A stretch of DNA of 30,109 nt, taken from positions 1 through 30,109 of IMG/VR virus record IMGVR_UViG_3300044981_000197; one strand, given 5' to 3'. Positions within the stretch are counted from its first letter, which is position 1; the number at the start of each line of letters is the position of its first letter. Source of the stretch: a virus. Below are positions 27,021 through 30,109 of the stretch, one piece after another. The position numbers and the translations under genes are program-made. A model generated the notes under the pieces. It had not been told where the DNA came from. It worked only from the letters and a program-made list of their open reading frames with translations, and searched no databases.

Positions 27021-29825
27021 ATGGAACGTCTATTCTATCACTTTAAGGACCAGACTGCGCCTGGAACAAGCGCGTACGACCCGCAAGATCCTGATAGTTA
27101 TGATCAATACATCCGCGCGATGATGGCGGACGCAAAGGATTACGAGAACTCCTTCCTCTGCATCGATCGCCAGAACGCCCAGCTCTACTATTACGGCTAC
27201 GAGCCCTGGATCGGCCCTTACAACCCCGGCCAGCCCTATATCGGCGAAGACCCCAACGCCACGCTGGGCGAAATCCTCAACAAGGATAACACCAACTCCC
27301 CCAACCGCTCGACCTACGTCTCCACCGACGTGCGCGATGCGGTGATGATGATGATCCCCTCTCTCATCAGGCTGTTCGGAGCCTCGGAGAGCCCGGTCTT
27401 CTTGGTGCCGCGCAATCAAGACGAAGTCGATATTGCCGAGCAGGGCACTGATTATGTGAATTATACGTTTTGGAATGATAATCCAGGTTTTCTCATTCTT
27501 TATGGCGCGTTTAAAGATGCTTTAACCGTAAAAACTGGTTTTGTTAAATGGTGGACTGACGACCACAAAGAGATTAAACGCAAGACTTTTCTTAACGTTA
27601 CTGCAGAACAACTGCAGATGATCTTGTCGGAGGATCCGAGCGCCAAACTGATCGACGTCGGCAAGCCCGTCAAGACGCCCCCGCCGCAGATCCCGACTGC
27701 TCCCCCGCCGGGGGCAGCTCCTCCGGCGCCGCCCTCGCCTCCCACGGGTCCGGCGCCGGGGGCGATGCAGACGCAAAATCCTCCCGGCCCCAGCGGGCCA
27801 GCCCCGCCGATGGGGCCGTCCGGGCCGCCGCCGGGCGCGCCGACTCCTGGTCCCTCGCCCGCTCCTCCCGGGGCGGCGGGGAACGCGAGTGGACCACCCC
27901 CTGGCCCGATGGCGGGCGCGCCGCCGCCGCCATTGCCGCAATCGCTCACCATGCCGCCGCCGCCGGTGTTCGATCACGCCACGATCGAGTTCGAAGTCTC
28001 GAAGCCGATCATCAAGGTCGCCGGGGTGCCGCCGGAAGAGATGCGATTGGATCGCTACGCCAGAACCTTCCGCGACAGCCGGATCGTCGGCCACGAACGC
28101 ATCGTCCCGGTCGATCAGCTGATTGCGATGGGTTACGACCGCGACCTTTGCCTGGAGCACATCCAGACCTCGGAGAGCGCCTTCACCGTCGAGCCGCAGC
28201 TGCGCAACGCCGCCCGCTTCATGGGCACCCGCATCGGCGATGGGGTCAAATATGGGGAATGGTATGTTCGCGTCGACAAGGATGGCGATGGCGTTCCGGA
28301 GCTGCGCTACATTTGCACCATGGGCGAGGATCAGCAGGTCGTCGCCGATGAGGAGGCGAACCGGATCAAGTTCGCGCTGTTTTCGTGTGATCCGGTCAGC
28401 CACACGATTGTTGGCGACTCTTTGGCGGACTACACGGAAGACATCCAGAGAATAAAAACCAATATGACCCGCGCCATCCTCGACAGCGCGGCGGAAAGCA
28501 TCAATCCCAAAACCGTCATCAACGAACTCACCGTCACCGTCGACGACGCGCTCAACGACGATCTCGGCGCGGTGATCAGAAGCCGCGGCGATCCGCGCGA
28601 CAGCGTGCTGTTCACCAACACCCCCTTCCTTGGCCAGCAAGCCCTGCCGGTGTTGGAGATGTTGAACGCTCAATTGCAGCGCCGAACGGGTCTTAGCGAC
28701 GCCGCCAAAGGCCTCGATCCCAAAGCGTTGCAATCCTCGACCATGCTGGGGGTCGAGGCGGTGATCAACGGCGCCCAGGAGCGTATCGAGCTGGTCGCTA
28801 GGGTCTTGTGTGAGACTGGGTTCAAAGATCTGTTTTCCGGTCTGTTCAACGAGATCACCGAGAACCCGAACCAAGAGCGGACGTTGCAGATCCGCGGCAA
28901 GTGGACGCCCTACAACACCTCGACCTTCGATGCGACGATGTCGGTCGAGGTCAACGCCAATCTTGGCAAGGGCTCCGACCTCACCCGTATGCTGGCGCTC
29001 AATCAGATCAAGCAAGACCAACAATTGATCGTGACCACCTACGGGCTCAACAATCCGGTGTGCGGGATCCCGGAACTCATCAACACCATCACCGATATAC
29101 TGGCCCTGGCCAATGTGAAAAATGTCGGGCGGTACTTCAAGACCCCGACGCCGCAACAGATGCAGCAGATCCTCAACGCGCCCAAGCCGCCCGATCCCAA
29201 TCTGGTCGCCGCGCAGGCGCAGATGGAGAAGGTTCGCTCCGACACCGCCAAGGCGGTCGCCGAGCAGAACCTCAAGACCAAGCAGCTGCAGTCGGACAAT
29301 GTGTTCAAGCATCTGACCCTGCAGGCCAAGACCGAATATGAGTTCAACAAGCTCGCGGTCGACGCTCAGAAGGCCGGGGTCGAGGGCGCGCACAAGCTCG
29401 GCCAGCTCGGCGCGACGTTGATGAAGAGCCAGTCCGACTCGGATCAGGCCGACAGCCAGAACCAGCTCGACATGGCCCAGCAGCAGCAGGCCTCCGACGA
29501 TAGCGCCCGGCAGCATCAGCAGGCGATGACCCAGGCCCAGCTCAAGGCCGCTCAGCTCGCCAGTCAACACATGCAGAAGATGGCCCAAATCCATTCCGGC
29601 CACGTCCAGCAAATGACCGGGATGGCGGCCAACCATCACGCAGCGATGACTGGCCATGGGGTGCAGCAGATCAAGACCGTCGCGGGCGCGCTCGCTGGCG
29701 ACGCCGATCGCGAGCACGAAGCGCATGAGAACGAGCTTGATCGCGGCCATGACGCGCTCAAGACCGCAGCCACTCTGACCAACCAGAAAGATTTGGCCAG
29801 GATGAAGCCGAGGCCTGCGCCGTGA
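27021..29825 (+). CDS. Portal protein (P22-type) with Pro-rich insert
   Basis: 934 aa from ATG 27021. The N-terminal part (residues 1-210) has the portal look (STDVRDAVMMMIPSLIRLFG, DYVNYTFWNDNPGFLILYGA, KDALTVKTGFVKWW). Residues about 214-316 are an inserted stretch of mostly Pro, Gly and Ala. The fold resumes with FDHATIEFEVSKP, then EDIQRIKTNMTRAILDSAAE, RTGLSDAAKGLDPKALQSST and VEAVINGAQERIELVARVLC, strongly portal-like stem and wing segments. Residues about 710-934 are a long Gln/His/Ala-rich coiled coil (QQQQASDDSARQHQQAMTQA), as in the long barrel of P22-type portals. Twelve copies would form the DNA gateway at one capsid vertex. Confidence 0.88.
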   Translation: MERLFYHFKDQTAPGTSAYDPQDPDSYDQYIRAMMADAKDYENSFLCIDRQNAQLYYYGYEPWIGPYNPGQPYIGEDPNATLGEILNKDNTNSPNRSTYVSTDVRDAVMMMIPSLIRLFGASESPVFLVPRNQDEVDIAEQGTDYVNYTFWNDNPGFLILYGAFKDALTVKTGFVKWWTDDHKEIKRKTFLNVTAEQLQMILSEDPSAKLIDVGKPVKTPPPQIPTAPPPGAAPPAPPSPPTGPAPGAMQTQNPPGPSGPAPPMGPSGPPPGAPTPGPSPAPPGAAGNASGPPPGPMAGAPPPPLPQSLTMPPPPVFDHATIEFEVSKPIIKVAGVPPEEMRLDRYARTFRDSRIVGHERIVPVDQLIAMGYDRDLCLEHIQTSESAFTVEPQLRNAARFMGTRIGDGVKYGEWYVRVDKDGDGVPELRYICTMGEDQQVVADEEANRIKFALFSCDPVSHTIVGDSLADYTEDIQRIKTNMTRAILDSAAESINPKTVINELTVTVDDALNDDLGAVIRSRGDPRDSVLFTNTPFLGQQALPVLEMLNAQLQRRTGLSDAAKGLDPKALQSSTMLGVEAVINGAQERIELVARVLCETGFKDLFSGLFNEITENPNQERTLQIRGKWTPYNTSTFDATMSVEVNANLGKGSDLTRMLALNQIKQDQQLIVTTYGLNNPVCGIPELINTITDILALANVKNVGRYFKTPTPQQMQQILNAPKPPDPNLVAAQAQMEKVRSDTAKAVAEQNLKTKQLQSDNVFKHLTLQAKTEYEFNKLAVDAQKAGVEGAHKLGQLGATLMKSQSDSDQADSQNQLDMAQQQQASDDSARQHQQAMTQAQLKAAQLASQHMQKMAQIHSGHVQQMTGMAANHHAAMTGHGVQQIKTVAGALAGDADREHEAHENELDRGHDALKTAATLTNQKDLARMKPRPAP

Positions 29826-30085
29826 TCGCCAAGACCGATCCAGAGGTCGTCAAGGAGATCGCCAGGGAAGCGAGAACCATCCTCGACAACAGGGCTTTTC
29901 TGCAAGCGGTGATCGATCTGCGCAAGCAGTGGTTCGGCGAGTTGATGGACGCAAAAACGGATAGCCCGAAGGTGCTGGAGCTGATCGCGATGCTGAGGGC
30001 GCTGGAAGCCATTCCAGGCCGCCTCGCCAGCATGACGCACGATGCGCAGATGGCGCCGAGAGGACATGATGCCGGAAGGTTATGA
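29822..30085 (+). CDS. Hypothetical protein following the portal
   Basis: 87 aa from GTG 29822, which overlaps the portal stop (GTGA). Two helices: DPEVVKEIAREARTILDNRA, FLQAVIDLRKQWFGELMDAK, then KVLELIAMLRALEAIPGRLA and a His/Arg end. Its size and place between portal and the next head gene are typical of small head-module genes. No family recognised. Confidence 0.65.
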   Translation: MIAKTDPEVVKEIAREARTILDNRAFLQAVIDLRKQWFGELMDAKTDSPKVLELIAMLRALEAIPGRLASMTHDAQMAPRGHDAGRL

Positions 30086-30109
30086 CGAGGCCGCAGTCGC
30101 GTTCTCGAA
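30066..30109 (+). CDS. 5' end of next head-module gene (partial)
   Basis: Two ATGs (30066 and 30069) follow GAGAGG; the second has the better spacing. The visible frame reads MMPEGYDEAAVAFS and runs off the window. It overlaps the previous gene by about 20 nt. In P22-like phages a scaffold or protease gene usually follows the portal, but the fragment is too short to decide. Confidence 0.5.
   Translation, partial: MMPEGYDEAAVAFS

Noticed and set aside
27522-29750. 742-codon open frame on the minus strand
   Set aside because: It is antisense to the portal gene across most of its length, and its translation mirrors the portal's codon pattern (GC-rich third positions). No ribosome site; a shadow frame.

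Overview
The window is a GC-rich stretch of a tailed double-stranded DNA phage genome, or of a prophage with no integrase in view. The phage hallmarks are a complete large terminase, a P22-type portal protein, an SF3-type primase/helicase, an SSB-like protein and very dense, overlapping small genes. A P22-type portal and a Gly/Ala-rich ejection-like protein suggest a podovirus-like virion. A protein with a PEPxxWA-type PEP-CTERM sorting signal, together with the base composition, points to an alphaproteobacterial host. That is an inference; nothing here names the host.

Layout. (1) 1-1764, plus strand: the end of one virion-type gene and a 535-aa ejection-like protein, closed by a hairpin. (2) 1841-2485, minus strand: a single PEP-CTERM gene flanked by hairpins. 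(3) 2571-10843, minus strand: about 20 tightly coupled genes, mostly with ATGA or TAATG junctions. They include a collagen-like protein, a SNF2-type helicase, a winged-helix pair, an XRE regulator, small zinc-ribbon and membrane proteins, a PD-(D/E)XK nuclease, an SSB-like protein and an HNH endonuclease. (4) 10987-11406: a lone plus-strand coiled-coil gene. (5) 11393-16775, minus strand: an Acb2-like anti-CBASS protein, an Ig-like protein, a Pro/Gly-rich protein and the primase/helicase. (6) 16946-22262, minus strand: mostly unknown small genes, an HNH endonuclease with its own promoter, and two HTH proteins. (7) 22303-22627: an intergenic stretch with nested inverted repeats and a terminator. 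(8) 22628-23392, minus strand: a GP88-like gene with its own promoter and terminator. (9) 23435-23819: a tandem array of perfect short palindromes at the divergence of leftward and rightward transcription. (10) 23820-30109, plus strand: HNH, probable small terminase, large terminase, small genes, another HNH, portal, and the start of the next gene.

How it fits together. The leftward block supplies replication and recombination functions (primase/helicase, SSB-like, nuclease, SNF2 helicase) and probable host takeover or counter-defence functions (Acb2-like, small membrane and zinc proteins). The rightward block is the packaging and head module. Four free-standing HNH endonucleases sit next to conserved genes: SSB-like, an HTH protein, terminase and portal. 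AGTCC-containing boxes recur in at least four intergenic regions, three of them with recognisable sigma70-like promoters, which suggests a shared phage regulon. The most unusual DNA is the palindrome array at 23500-23721.
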